A stretch of DNA of 64,000 nucleotides, taken from Welwitschia mirabilis (lineage: Eukaryota; Gnetophyta; Gnetopsida; Welwitschiales). The translations under genes were made by a program, and so were the position numbers. The notes beneath the pieces are model-generated. The model worked only from the letters and a program-made list of their open reading frames with translations. It ran no database searches and was not told the DNA's origin. Where the stretch lies: the NCBI GenBank assembly GCA_051453625.1, contig JBOZIK010000001.1, positions 245,611,561 through 245,675,560 on the forward strand, given 5' to 3'. This document shows positions 47,491 to 60,700 of this stretch, piece after piece (the first letter of the stretch is position 1; each line of letters opens with the position of its first letter).

Positions 47491-49529
47491 TCACCATTGG
47501 TCTTTCTTCTCATTCATGTGGTTTTACTCAAATAAGATTATTTTGTCTTTATTCTAATTTAGCTAAATAAGCAGAAACCATTCTTATGTACATTAGCTAT
47601 AAAGTTTTAGTAAGCATATGCTTTAAAGTCAAATTAAAAATATTACCTTTATTAATCAATGAGCTTATTTTGCAATTATACAATTACTAATAGTTTGTCA
47701 AATCAAGTTTTGAAGGTCATAGTAAACATAGTAAGCTTTTTGAAGTTCAAAGACACTTGCTTATCCATGTTTAACCCTTGAAAAGTAGTGAGATGATATG
47801 AAATAATAGTAATGTGGGCAAGTGATTATGGTATACAAGGAAGTAATCCCTTTCTCCAAATGGGTATTTAGAAGACAACTATGATATTTTATTTAGCAAA
47901 AACAAAGACATGCACTTGTAATAGCACATGTGGTTAACTAGTAGATATCCTTGGCTAAAGGGACTAACAAGACATTTTATATGACCTATAGATTATTGTG
48001 ATCTATGTTACTAAGTCCAAAGAAATGAGGTTTGCAATGAAGGAAATACCATTAGAATTGTAGATTCATCTAGATAGAACACTTTTAAAATTTAAATAAT
48101 AAATTCTTTATAGTTAGTTTTTAGAGGGTATAATTAAATATCATTGGAATGCTTGTTTAGTTGAGGAATGTGAAATATGCATGAGCATCTTTCATTTTTT
48201 CCCTTTGCCTAGTTATATCCTTATATGAACTTTATATAATGTGATATCCTTATTGGGGTTAGCTTATAGTTCTGTTTTCAAAAAAGTTGATTGATTTTAT
48301 AGACATATTGGTTATGCATATTCCATCTACAAATAATGCTATACTAAATGAGATTGGATATATTTACACTAGTTCACAAGATAGATCTAGTACACAACCC
48401 ATTAAGGATTGTAATACAACATGTTTATTTATGGCTAATATGACCAAATTGTATTTTACAAGATGTGGCATATGCTAGAACATTAGCGAGACATTGGTAA
48501 GACTGTCAAGAGTGCAATTACGACTGCTAGTGAAATGTTTATCCTCATGTATAACTTAGGATTCATGTCTAGAAAAATAATTTGTAATCATAAGCTCAGA
48601 TGTTTATCTTGAATGTTGATTAAAATTACATTATCCAATGTAATCAAAAGTAGTACAAGATAAATTTACACTTTACCAAATGCATGCACTTCATCTTCAT
48701 CTCTATACTAAAGATTTCATGATAACATTATTGAAATCCTTCATCCATTAGTTATCATTAATAAGAACCACATGATCAATATATGGTATTTTAAGGAATT
48801 TAGAAGAAATATTTTTGTCTTGGATTTACATTACTTCTCTTTGGATTTCATTCCCTTGTCAATATTGATGGGATTTTTTATGATCTCTATGAGAGTAATG
48901 GCAATGCTAGTTGTTGCAAAAACCATAATGTTCTTCTCCTTCTTGACCATTTTCAATACACTTTTTATAGGTACTTCATCTTCCCTCTTGATTCTTTGTA
49001 GATGGAAAAGTCATCAATATGCTCATTTTCTAGATCTAGCACTTTCTGCTACTATATCATTTTAAGCAAGGATTACTACCATTTTTAGGAATCATTTCTT
49101 TGCAAAGGTAGAGGGGAGGACAACACAATGATCATTAGATCTACAATCTTTTTAGTCTCTCATTTGCTTTAGTATTAATAGTTATAAGAGGAATTATCTT
49201 AATAAGAAGAGAGGTATGAATCGGAGAAAGGAAAAATAAAAAAAGAACCCTAAAAAATATTCCAATTAAAAAAAAAAACATAGTCAAAGATTATTAGCAT
49301 GAAATAAAGACATCCTAAGCATACAAAACAAGAGAATTAAGAAATCCAGATCTCTAGGCTATAACCCCTTTCTAATTCCATTCCTTTGATTTGTAGGAAC
49401 TTGTTGCTAACTATCAACATTTAGATACCCTATGCTGAGACTGAGGTCTACTACTTATGTTGGATTCACATTCATGATAATAGTAATAGCATTGTACAAG
49501 TTTTATGATTCATTTTTATTATAGTTTTT
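47491..49529. other. Unrecognised, a few protein-like shreds
   Basis: Short open frames at 48287-48478 (MHIPSTNNAILNEIG) and 48772-49065 are not convincing genes. The first vaguely resembles an RNase H C-terminus of the gypsy type but has no upstream domain. Nothing else was recognised. Confidence 0.35.
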
Positions 49530-50530
49530 GAAAAAATTATGTATATATTTTCTTAGAAGATTCAATTTAGATGTCAGTTCGAATGACTGTTAGTATTAAA
49601 GATTTGACATTTCTTGTATTGATTCTTACCACTAAAATTCTATTTTGAAATTAACCGCATTTTTCACTAATAATATTCTATAAACTAATCATAATAATTT
49701 ACATGATATTATAAGAAGTTTTTATTATTTTCTATCAATTTAAAATCCTTATCCATTTACAATAGATGAAAGAGGTCAAAACCCTATTTAACTACACTGC
49801 TTACAATCTTAAAATGAAAAGAAAATACTATCAAGGAACTTTATTCCTTCCTTTAAATGAGTCCATTTGATAGTAGCCTTTTCCTTTTCAATTTCTCATC
49901 ATTCATACACCCTTCCTTCTCATTCTTGATTTATCAAGACTCATCACAATAAACCAGCTGAAACAAATCTACAAAAATAAAATTTAGAAAACTTAGAACC
50001 ATTTCAAAATCTATGAATTTTTATTTTTTATTTTCTCAAATCTATTTCTGAATTATTCGTTTTTTTAAAGAAGGGTCATTCTTTTGTTTTGAAAATTAAT
50101 TTACTAACATGAAAGGATTTTATATTATTTTTGCATGGATTTATATTGTTAAAATTCTTTTGAATTCATAGTGTATTCTTTAAAAGTATTTCATATATCA
50201 ATTTTGTACTAAATTAAAAATTTATTAATTGTCTTACCATGTTGTCATTTCATTTATTAACATAAAAACCTTGTTACATGTTTACCTTAATTCATCTCTA
50301 GTAAAATGTTCTTAATGAATTTTAGTTACAACTCTGGTTTAGTAAATGATAACACATTAGGAAAAAAGAAGTGGTGGGTAAAAGGTAGTGAAGATTACTA
50401 TCAAAAGGATAGATTTGAATTTTTCAGCATTTCACCAATGGTTTTCATGTATTAAAAGGATGGCACTAGGTTAAATATCATAGCAATCAAATCAAAATTT
50501 TAACATGTAAAGTTTTAAAAAAACATTTTA
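49530..50530 (+). repeat. Long direct repeat, right copy (candidate 3' LTR)
   Basis: Pairs with 41180-42670, about 8.2 kb apart. Similarity is patchy, as expected for an old insertion, and this copy contains sequence that falls in the 783-N gap of the other. No clear polypurine tract was found upstream. Confidence 0.4.
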
Positions 50531-51399
50531 TACCATTATCTACTTTTGAATGCTAGTGAAATTATGAGAAGAGAAATTGATGGATTGAAGACTAAAAATA
50601 TCTCTTAATATGTTAGGTTAGGAAAGAATATTAAATTTGAAAAGGTTAAATTAATTACTTTTGGTGGTATAAACTGCTAATCCCACTAGTTATATAAATT
50701 AATAATTTTAGTAGTTGAATTAGGCCAAGTCAGGAATATATCCAAAGCAAGCTATATACTTATAAGAAAAAACATTTTAAGAATCCTTTCTGGAACTAAA
50801 CAAAATTAGTTAGAATCCTAATATAAAATAATTCTAATGAAAGTTTAATTAATGCATTAATAAATTCAAGGAATTTCCAAAAATGTTTACCATGATAAAA
50901 TAGAAATCAAAGGTCTAAAATAGAGAAGAGAAGATGTCTTAATAACATGAATTAATTTAACAAAATTTTTAATAACATCTTTAGCCAAATAGATTAAGTA
51001 AAAAAGTAAGGCAAAAATAAGAATAGTTACTTCAAATGTAGGATTATGCCTCAACTAGAAGTACTAAAATATTTGATGATAGTGGAAGAGTTAATAAAGT
51101 ATCTAAAGAAAACACATAAAGTAACAAGATTAAAGACATAGTTAATTCTATTTTACTAAATGAAAAGAAAGCTACCATAAACATTCTAGCAAAAAGAAAG
51201 AAGAAAGAATACAAAGATGTACCTTTTATTATATAAACTAAGAAAAGAAAAAAAATCCTCATGAATGAAAAGAAGATGATTGCAATTGATGTAAAATAAC
51301 TGAAAAAATGAATTAACTTTTAGGGATTAATGAAAACTTGTTATGTAAAATATGATGGAAAAATGTTCTAATGAATTATACATAATTTATTATATAAAT
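50531..51399. other. Unrecognised AT-rich DNA
   Basis: No repeat edge or domain recognised. The open frame on the minus strand at 51044-51262 is compositional. Confidence 0.5.
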
Positions 51400-51870
51400 A
51401 TTTACTAGATAATTTGTTTTAAGGTTTCAACTTCTATAAGCATCAATTTATTTAGTTCATACATGAATACTTAAGCTTCATTAGAAAAGATGCTAGAATA
51501 ATATTCTAAAGAATTTCTTTTAAGGTTTTCACTTCTTTAATTAAGATAATATTATTTGTTTTCCCTCCTTTAGTTTAGACATGAATACTTAAGCTTCATT
51601 AGAAAAGATGCTAGAATAATATTTACTAAGTAATTTCTTTTAAGGTTTCTACTTCTTTAGTTAAGATAATATTACATGTTTTCCCTCCTTTATTTTAGAC
51701 ATAAATACTTAAGCTTCATTAGAAAAGATGCTAGAATAATATTTACTAAGTAATTTCTTTTAAGGTTTCTACTTATTTAATTAAGATAATATTACATGTT
51801 TTCCCTCCTTTAGTTTAGACATGAAACTTACACTTCATTAGAAAAGATGCTAGAATAATATAATAACATC
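51400..51870. repeat. Minisatellite, about four units of 118-120 bases
   Basis: The block TTCATTAGAAAAGATGCTAG recurs at about 51477, 51595, 51715 and 51835, giving spacings of 118, 120 and 120. The last two complete units are nearly identical, the first is the most diverged and the last is truncated. No gap is involved. Confidence 0.9.
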
Positions 51871-52700
51871 GAAAAATTTATATGTTACAATATTGATCTC
51901 TCTAGTCCTAGAATATTGATGTATGCACATAATAATATGTTAGTTGATTAATAAGGATTTCTAGAATGTGAGGAATGACTGATGCTCAAAAGTTATGTTT
52001 TATTGTATACTAGTTTTTTGCTACTTGTTAAGGTACGATTTTTAACAATAGTATAAGATAAAGCTCCTTTAAGAACATTGAGCTTCTAACATTAAATTTA
52101 CTCAGTATTATTAGAAAAAGGTTACATGTGAATCTAAGTTTAGCCTAATTGAGGATGTGATATCTACTAAGCTAAGAACTAGTATGGATGCCATCAAAAA
52201 ATAGGTGGTAATAAGAGGAATAAGATCTAGTTCTATGCAAGTCATAACATTACAAAGTACTCTTCAAATTTAAGAATTAGAAGAATTTGAATCACATCAT
52301 GCTTAAGGTTATATGGTTCTATGAGATAGAGGGTTTGACATTAGTCAAATGGACTTGAGAAGAAGATTTTGATAAGATATTTGAAAGTTTTTTTTATCTC
52401 AATAAGGCTAAAATGGATTAGTCTAACTCAATGAAATTAAGAATTTATAGAGCATCTACTCAAGCAATTTAAAAAATTAATAAATCTTAACCCACCTACA
52501 ATTAGTGAAATGAGAATGTTATTAATTATATTCTATACATAGATGGATATAAACCTCTCAAATAAACTTAAAAATTTTAAAATTCTTTGTATATGTAGGA
52601 TTAATAATATAGAGGTGGAATATGATAACGTTCATTTTCCATGTAAATAATACAATAAAGTAAAAGATTTTATCTACTTTTATCTAAGCTAAAATAGAAT
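51871..52700. other. Decayed sequence upstream of a zinc knuckle
   Basis: Position suggests the gag of a retroelement, but no gag block could be aligned with confidence. Confidence 0.3.
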
Positions 52701-52830
52701 GCTAGTGAGAAGTATGATAGGAAAAGGAACTTAAAAAATTTACATACAATTAAAGAATGTGTAATGTGTGGTAAGTTTAGGCATTATGTAAATGACTATT
52801 GATTTGAAAAGGACAAAGATGGTTTTTAGT
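52701..52830 (+). pseudogene. Gag zinc-knuckle remnant
   Basis: At 52759-52800 the plus strand reads CVMCGKFRHYVNDY, a CX2CX4HX4C knuckle in which the fourth ligand is Tyr instead of Cys, followed by a stop and FEKDKD. Spacing and the basic/aromatic residues match retroelement gag knuckles, copia or gypsy. Surrounding frames are closed. Confidence 0.55.
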
Positions 52831-54904
52831 AAGTGGGAAATAAGAAAGAAATAAATATTATAAAAAATTCATAGTAAATGAATAAATAGCTAAAACAAAA
52901 TAATACTAATAACATTGAGTAGGAGGTATCAAAGAAGAAGTAAGACAAAAAGGAAGAAAATGTAGATAACATAGGAAAGTTTGAGGAATAGAGTAACTTA
53001 CTAAACATGGTAAATAGGATGATAATGAATCCTAAAAAAGTATAATTCATGATTAAAGAGTTAGGTATACCCTAGCAAATTTAGGCTCAACAAGAAGTAT
53101 AAAAAAATAAATAAATGAGTCATATAGAACTCTAAATAATTTTAGAGAAAGAATGAAGATCTTATAAAAGTACAACAATGATAATGATTAGTTAGAACAT
53201 AAGGGGATTAATAGTAGCTCAAAATCACTTCTCTAGAGTTGATGATTATGAAGTATAAACTAAAAATAATATAATGAAATATCTAAATTTTTAGCTAGTT
53301 ACACTTAAAATTTTTCATGTATTAGAATGTCAATAGTTTATTTTGTGGTTAACAGTAGACTCAAGTAAATACTTCATTCTATAAATAAATTTATTTTATC
53401 TTATAATGCATTGAATCTTTTAGTATGTAGATTACAAAGTAATTAGTGATGAAAATTATAGTTACTTTACTTTTGTTTTTACTACTCTAGAACTTCCATG
53501 CATCATTTAATCTTTCTAGTGGTCCATAGATAGTAGAGTATTCTACTTTAATATATGATTGAGCTATAAATACTTATTCTTAAATTGCTAAGATAACAGT
53601 CATATTTCTAAGAACATAACATATGCTAATGTGGACAATGAGCTATGATTTCAATGAAAATTTATGAATTTATTTACTTAAAATAAATTATTCCATAATA
53701 ACTATTTCATAATATCCTCAAGTTTAATGCATAAAACTTTGTAGATTAGACTAGCCAAAATAAAGTTTTTATAGACTCTCAAAAATTAAATAAAAGTTTA
53801 GTTTCTTTTAATTTTTAAGTAATCTATATAATTTTATTTATTTAAGATTCGCTTTTAGTGATATAAGTGATATTCCTATATTATATTTTAAAAATTTTAC
53901 TTTTTTGCAATTCATTCAAATTTTAAACTCTTTGGCTTATACAAATGATAAAATGTAATAAGTTCTTTAAATTATAAGTCTCTATTAAACAACTCTACCT
54001 TCACTAGAATTCTTTAAAATTTTGCTTAATCATTGTAATCCACAACACATTTGATTTACTAGCTTCATTAGTTCTTCCTTTTTCTATTCTAAAGAAAGTA
54101 AGAATATGCTCATTAAGAATTGAATTCACTTATATTAAGATGAATACCTAGAGTTTTGAACCTATATATTTGTATATTTGCATTAAGACCAAGGATGGTT
54201 ACATCCAACATAAAGTTGTGATTATTTACTAGCTAATATTCTAAAGTAGTTAAAATTTACTTTAAATCCTAAGAATAGAATTATATTAATAAATGACTTA
54301 AAGGTTCTTTTAACTATAAAGCTATATTTATTTCTTTTTAAATATACTTTTATAACTATAAAATATATCTTTATGTTTTGATTCTTTTTAATAGCTAAGA
54401 TCAGTTTTTTGAATAATTATTTTGAAATACAGTTTATCTATTATTCATAATTCTGTTAAATTTTTTTCTTAATAATGGTCATTAACCATCAAGATGTTCT
54501 TTTGCTCTAGAAGTTATCTTATAGATAAATACCTTGCATAACATTGGTATTCATTAGAATATGTAGTTCTAAGTTTAAAAACATATCAAATGATAATTAA
54601 AATGTAAATAGTCATTTATATTATAATTAAACTCATCTTATATTATATCATTCTTAAAGTATAATTTCCCCACTCCTTTATTGTTTTAATTTTTAATTTT
54701 TCTAAGAGAGTTTAAAAGGATTTTAAATTATAAATTAAAACTACTATATTTTAGATGATACTTAAAGTGTAGTTAGCTTCCTACTAAATTATTTAATTTA
54801 AGATCTAGTGGGAGTGTTTAAAAAAAATTAAAGGATATACTAAGAAGAGTACATTCTCTTAGGCAAGTAAAAAAATAAAAGGATTTAAACCTAGATCATG
54901 AATA
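52831..54904. other. Unrecognised AT-rich DNA
   Basis: Expected to hold pol of the element with the zinc knuckle, but no protease, integrase or RT block was found by eye on either strand. Confidence 0.4.
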
Positions 54905-55100
54905 TTGACTACATCATGGTGTTCTCATGGTAATCATAGTACATTGTTAAAGGCCTTATTTAGGACACTTATGCTAATACATTTGAGTAAAATAATATAT
55001 GCATATATGTCTAATATTTCTAAATATAAACCTCTTTCATTTTTATTTTATCATTTTTCTAATCCAAAGTATTTAACTATGGATGCTTCCTAAGACAAAG
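54905..55100 (+). pseudogene. Possible gypsy RT/RNase H junction remnant
   Basis: A 62-codon frame ends with FYHFSNPKYLTMDAS, resembling the segment that opens the RNase H domain of Ty3/gypsy pol (a pDFxKPFxLxTDAS-like pattern), with the first catalytic Asp retained. Upstream residues show only weak similarity. It is short and isolated, so chance is possible. Confidence 0.35.
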
Positions 55101-55114
55101 TAATAAGATAATAT

Positions 55115-55265
55115 GGTTTACATGTTTTTATAGATATTTTGTAATCCTTCTTTTAAAGAATTGGTTTGTATGTATTCTATTTTAGATTACATGTTTTTCT
55201 AGACTTTTTATATCCTCTCATTTTAAAGAATTAGTTTGTATGTATCTTCTTTTAGATCATTTCAA
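55115..55265. repeat. Tandem repeat, two 70-base units
   Basis: The block TTTTAAAGAATT.GTTTGTATGTAT occurs at 55151 and 55221, with flanking TTACATGTTTTT also doubled. The units differ at several bases. Confidence 0.75.
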
Positions 55266-56664
55266 GAATTTTTTTCTAGATTTTTCATACGTATATTAAT
55301 AATTTGAATTTATGAATAAAATAATTAATGTATTTTTCATTTTTTCCTTACTAATTTATGTATAATATCTATAATAAGAAGAGGTTTTTATTTCTCAATT
55401 GAGATATGTAGATTTAAAGATAGATTAATTTTTGTTCTTTATGAATTTTCACGGTTTTTAAGAGTGATATACTTCGGTTTATGTTTTAGTTCTTTAAACA
55501 TTCACTATAAAAATTTTCATTTTTTCTTTAAGGAAAAAATTTAGGATCATAAACTTAGAGTTGATATAGTGATTAGCAATTTATTTTTCTTAAATTTATA
55601 TCATGATAAATTGTTTTTTTTGAAAGTAAATTTTTTTAATTAAGGATTTCTTGTTAACTTAATTTAAATCATTCATGATCTTTAGCATTTCCTTTGTGCT
55701 TCATGTGGGATATGGTTTAGGTTTTATTTTTTATTTTTCATAATTTAAAAGTTTTTGTCTTAATCTCTATAGGTAAAGTAGCCTTCTCTTATAAACCAAT
55801 TCATATGAAATAAATTTAATGAATCTTTTTGATGTCATTATGTAAGTGCATAATGTTTCACCAACTTTATTAGTTTAATATATTTTTTAATAATTAATTA
55901 TCTTAGTTATAATTATACTAATTTATGTGTCTGTTATTTCCACTTAACCATTGAATCAAGGATGATAGGATAAAGATAATTTATGATATGTCCCATTATC
56001 ACATAATAAATTCAAGAATAACTTCTAAAAAAATTTTCCAAGCAAAATTAAAAATCTAAGAGCTCCAAATTTATGGATGATGCCATTGAAAACTAATTGA
56101 TCATAATATTAAAATATCAATTTCAGACAAACTCATCTTTAATTCATTGATATGATAATTTATAAAAATAAGGATTTATTTATTCTTATAGGATTTATAA
56201 TTGATAGTCTCTTTAAGATACATCTCCTATACATCCAAGGGTTTTAGAGCTTTGATTCATTGCTTAAGATTTTTTATTATTTATAATATTATTTCTTCTC
56301 TCTAAAATTTATGACATTTTTTCACATATTTATAAGTGTATTTAACTATAATGTATTAATAGTATCCTAAATTAACATTTTAAATGGTACTCTTTTTCCT
56401 TCAAGTTGGATTCCTTGGATATTTTTATATATTTCTTGAAGAATATCTTTCTATAACTTATCTTACACATATATCCTTTTAATTTAATCTTTTTATAATT
56501 TAAATATAGTTATATTATGACATAGATATTCTTTTATTCTCTAAGTAATCTTTTCTCTTTGTAACATTTTAGGCATGAAGGAAGTTTCTTAATTACTAAC
56601 TAATTAGCCATGTCTATACCATAAAGAACTTTGTAAAGTTAAAATTGTTATTTACCTAGAAATT
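55266..56664. other. Unrecognised AT-rich DNA
   Basis: No coding signal, repeat edge or RNA gene recognised. Confidence 0.5.
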
Positions 56665-57750
56665 CATTTCATATTTCTAAAATTTTTCTATCTTTATAAC
56701 ATATTAATGATAATAGTAAAGGCCTAGCTTGCTAATCATAACTTGTCTTATCATATTCTAGTAAGCATTTTGAATGTGGATTCAAGGCAAAAGAAACTAA
56801 GATTGAGTAATCAAGTAAATATAATTTATTTTTCTCAAAAATTAAATCAAATAACTTCAATTTCAAGAAAATCCCATTATAAAATAAATAATATATAAGT
56901 AAGAACTACTTGAAGTTAATGTAACTATGCACATAAAAAGGAAAATGAATGATAACTAATTTAATAATGCTAATAGTCTATCACCATATTAAAACTACCT
57001 AAAAGTATATAAAATGATCTACAAATTGGTTTCTAATAAGTACATGAATGAATTGCATATCACATAATAAAAGAAAAGATTAATGTATACTATAAATCAT
57101 ATCATGTATTATACTAGTTAAATATATAAGAACTTTATAGAAAACTAAAAAATATAGAATAATAACTAAGTCATTAGATGGAATTCAACTTGAAATTTTT
57201 TTTATGTCCTAAGTTCTAAAAATGTTTCTTAAAATTTTATAGGTCCTAAAATTTTATAACATGTTAATAGTAGTAGAAAGGACTAGCAAGATTAATCAGA
57301 ACCAGTCTTATCATATTCTAGTAAGCATTTTAAATATGGACTCAAGGAAAAAGAAAATAAGCTTGAGTAATCAAGTAAATATAATTTCTTTTATCAATAA
57401 TCAAAGAACTTTAATTTCAAAAAAATTCCATTCTAAAATAAATAATAGCTAAATAAGGGCTACTTGAGTTTAATATAACTATGCACATAAAAAGGAAAAT
57501 AAATGAAATTGATTTAACAATGCTAATAGTGTATTACCATATAAAAAATGCTTGAATGTATAGTAAAATGACTACAAATTGGTTCCTAATGAGTACATGA
57601 ATGAATTGCATATTACATAATAACAAAAAAGATGAATTTGTACTAGAAATTATATCATGCATTAAACTAGTTAAGTGCATAAGAAGTTTATAAAAAACTG
57701 AAAAATAAGAAATAAAGACTATGTCATTAGATGGAATTCAACTTGTAAAT
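56665..57750. repeat. Tandem duplication with 560-base period
   Basis: Unit 1 is about 56665-57190 and unit 2 about 57225-57750. Anchors GTCTTATCATATTCTAGTAAG at 56745 and 57305, and ATTAGATGGAATTCAACTTG at the end of both, show the period. No N run lies between the units and divergence is higher than in the gap-flanking pairs, so this is a real, older duplication. The open frame at 57261-57452 is compositional. Confidence 0.85.
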
Positions 57751-60700
57751 TTAACTACAAATATTGAACTTTAGATATAATTAAATTTAAAATGAAAAAG
57801 TAAAATTAAAAGTATAAAATAAAATAAATTATCTATTTTAGAATAATTCCAATAGCATTTCAATAAGGAGTCCTGGAATGAATTACATGTCATGGGATCA
57901 AAATGTATATGTAGTAAAATAAGCTCTGAAAATAATCATTTAGTGTAGATAAATATAGTAAAAGAAGAATTCAAAAATTTTTTAAAAGAATTATCCAACA
58001 TTTAAATATCTTTTCAGATAGATAAAGGTTATATTTATATTTAAATTCCATAAGAATAATTAGAAAGATTATAATGAATTCTAAGTTGAATTAAATATGA
58101 TGAGGTGGAATTCCAAATGATTAGTAATTTAGTGCTACTTTAGTCCTTAGAATCCTTATTATTTTTTCATTCTTGATTTTATCCATCACATATTGATAGA
58201 ACATGCTAAATCTTCAATTATTATTGTAGTTTTGTCACATGGAGTCATAATTTCTATCACATGAAAATCATTTGTTGATAAGTCATCTTGACTAGATATT
58301 AGCTCTTATCACATTGGGATCATAATGGTAACTAAATATCATGAAATAATCTTATCACACAATGATTAAATTTTCTGTCACAAGTTTACTATGGGCTAAT
58401 GGGTATTAACAACCATTCCCTTATTATCATTAGATTTTTTAATAAATAACTTATTACATTATTTTATGATAATTATTATAACATATATAATATAGCATGA
58501 TAAATGTGCACCAAATTAAATAAAATCATTAGACCTTATCATAGATCTATATCATTTTATAATAGTCCTATCCTAATAATAATAAAAAAATGTAGAAATC
58601 TTAACATGAAAATAATGTTTTAATGATTATATTGTGCAAAATGAATTTGAAACATTAATTGAATGTTTTTTAAATAAAATTGATGTCTAAAATAGACTAC
58701 TTTTGCATTAAAACATATGCAAATGCATGAATTTATTAGCCTATAATAGCTCCATTATTAATCTATGATGATAAATTTGTTACTTAATTGATTAAACAAT
58801 TAAGACAAATGTCACATCATATTAAAAAAAGATATTTTAGTATTATTAAAAATATTATTACATTTATTTTTCAAGAATTACAAAATAAATCATCATATCA
58901 AACTATTAGGATTCCATATCTTATAATCCTCGAGTTCACTAGGATGTGGTAGACTTCTTCCTTATCCAATCTCAAGACCTAAATGCATCTTAATTTTTCT
59001 GACTTATCTATAAGATTAGTAATTCTAGAATCTATGTCCTACACTGATTCACAAAATTATATTCTAGTTTGCTAAATTTCTTCTCTTAACATAATGAAGT
59101 ATTATACAATGAATGCCCTTAAGCTAGTGTCTAATTATATTATTTGTAATTCAAGGGAATGCATCTCTTCCTTTTTTTTAGTAAGGTAAATTTTTATGAC
59201 TTCTTTGGTTATCAAAGCCTAGTCCTTCACTATCATAATCATTCTTAGATACTGATAATCCTTTTACATCTAAAACAAAACAAGCCATGGTAAAGGTTTT
59301 ATTATTATAATTGATTAGAAGAGAGCTAAGAAAACTTATTCACATATTGTTTATTCATCTATATCTATTTAGAACATCTTTGTTAAACATTTTTAATTAA
59401 ACAAAACATTTAAAGGAATGTAATATTATGTAAATATTTACATGGGACTTAATGGGAAAAGATTATTCCCATATCATATAAGATGAACATAATTTCTTAA
59501 AATGTCTAAAGATTTACTAACGTTCTCTAGCATACGTAAACTAGAGAGGTCCTCTTTAGCATTTCTATATTTTTATATTTTTTGTTATTTTAGAAGATTA
59601 AGGTTTTAGTTATAAATTTGAAGTTTGCTTTTATGGGTAGATTCATCTTTCTAAAGTCTTCACTACATAACGTATTAAAGGGGTAGGCGGATCCATCATC
59701 TTAGTGTCTTTCTTTTAAATACCACACATTTTTCTTTTGGATTAACTCCTAAATAGAGGTCTTATTTGATCATTTTTTCTACTCCAACTGAGATGTTTCA
59801 CATTTTATTAATTTATGAACCAAATCAAATGTAAGAAAGACACCAACTTTGGAGGGACTTAACTCATATGTTACCTTTCATTCTTTAGTATTTTTTAAGT
59901 ATATTATAATATGCCTAAGTCCTATTTAAAAAATTTTGGTAAAGATATTTTTTCATTTATATCCTATTGAGAAAGATGCTTAGATGTAGTTTAAAAGTTA
60001 GTCTGGTTTCTTAGATACAGTATCTCAATCTCCTTAGATGTTTTAACATTACTTTATCTAAAGTAATTCTTGATTAGGATAATAAAAGGATTTATAATTT
60101 ATTTAATATATTTTATTATTCTACTCTTTTATTTTAAGAATTAAATAAAACAATTTAACCTTTAAATATCTCTATTTTATTAGATAATTTTACCATACAA
60201 TCTTCGATTAAAGTTGTAACTTTATCTCTAAGAGATTCATGTCCTTTATTTTGGCTTTATATATGATTTTATATGTATCCTACTAGATAGAAAATTCATA
60301 GTAAATTGTAAAATGAAAATCCTAGGCCTTCCAGTAAGATAGGTTTAATTGGTTAATAGAATTATACTTTTTTAAGAGTTTAGAATTATGCTTACTATAC
60401 AAGGGAAAAAAGTAGATTCATAAGTCAAATCTTCATGAGAGTTTGTTATGTAAATAAATTTTAAAATTGAATAATCAAATTTAGAATAATTTTTTTAATT
60501 TTAAGATTTTAGGATATGGTTGTTAAAGTTAGGATGACATGACAAAAGTAGAAGGTTTACCAAGTAGAAAGTATCTTTTTAAAAAGGAGGCTTTAGTAAT
60601 CATTGACATAAGATGATAATTAAGTTTTTTAAGTTTTTAATCATTTAAANNNNNNNNNNNNNNNNNNNNNNNNNNNNNNNNNNNNNNNNNNNNNNNNNNN

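Noticed and set aside
48287-49065. Two short open frames, the first with a faint RNase H C-terminus-like string
   Set aside because: No upstream domain and no catalytic block, and an integrase of the same type already lies upstream, so the order would be wrong.
51400-51870. Regular direct repeats considered as a CRISPR array
   Set aside because: Units are contiguous 120-mers without unique spacers, and the DNA is plant nuclear.
58930-59190. Minus-strand stretch considered as copia pol
   Set aside because: Only a few residues looked familiar; no catalytic motif or consistent order was found.
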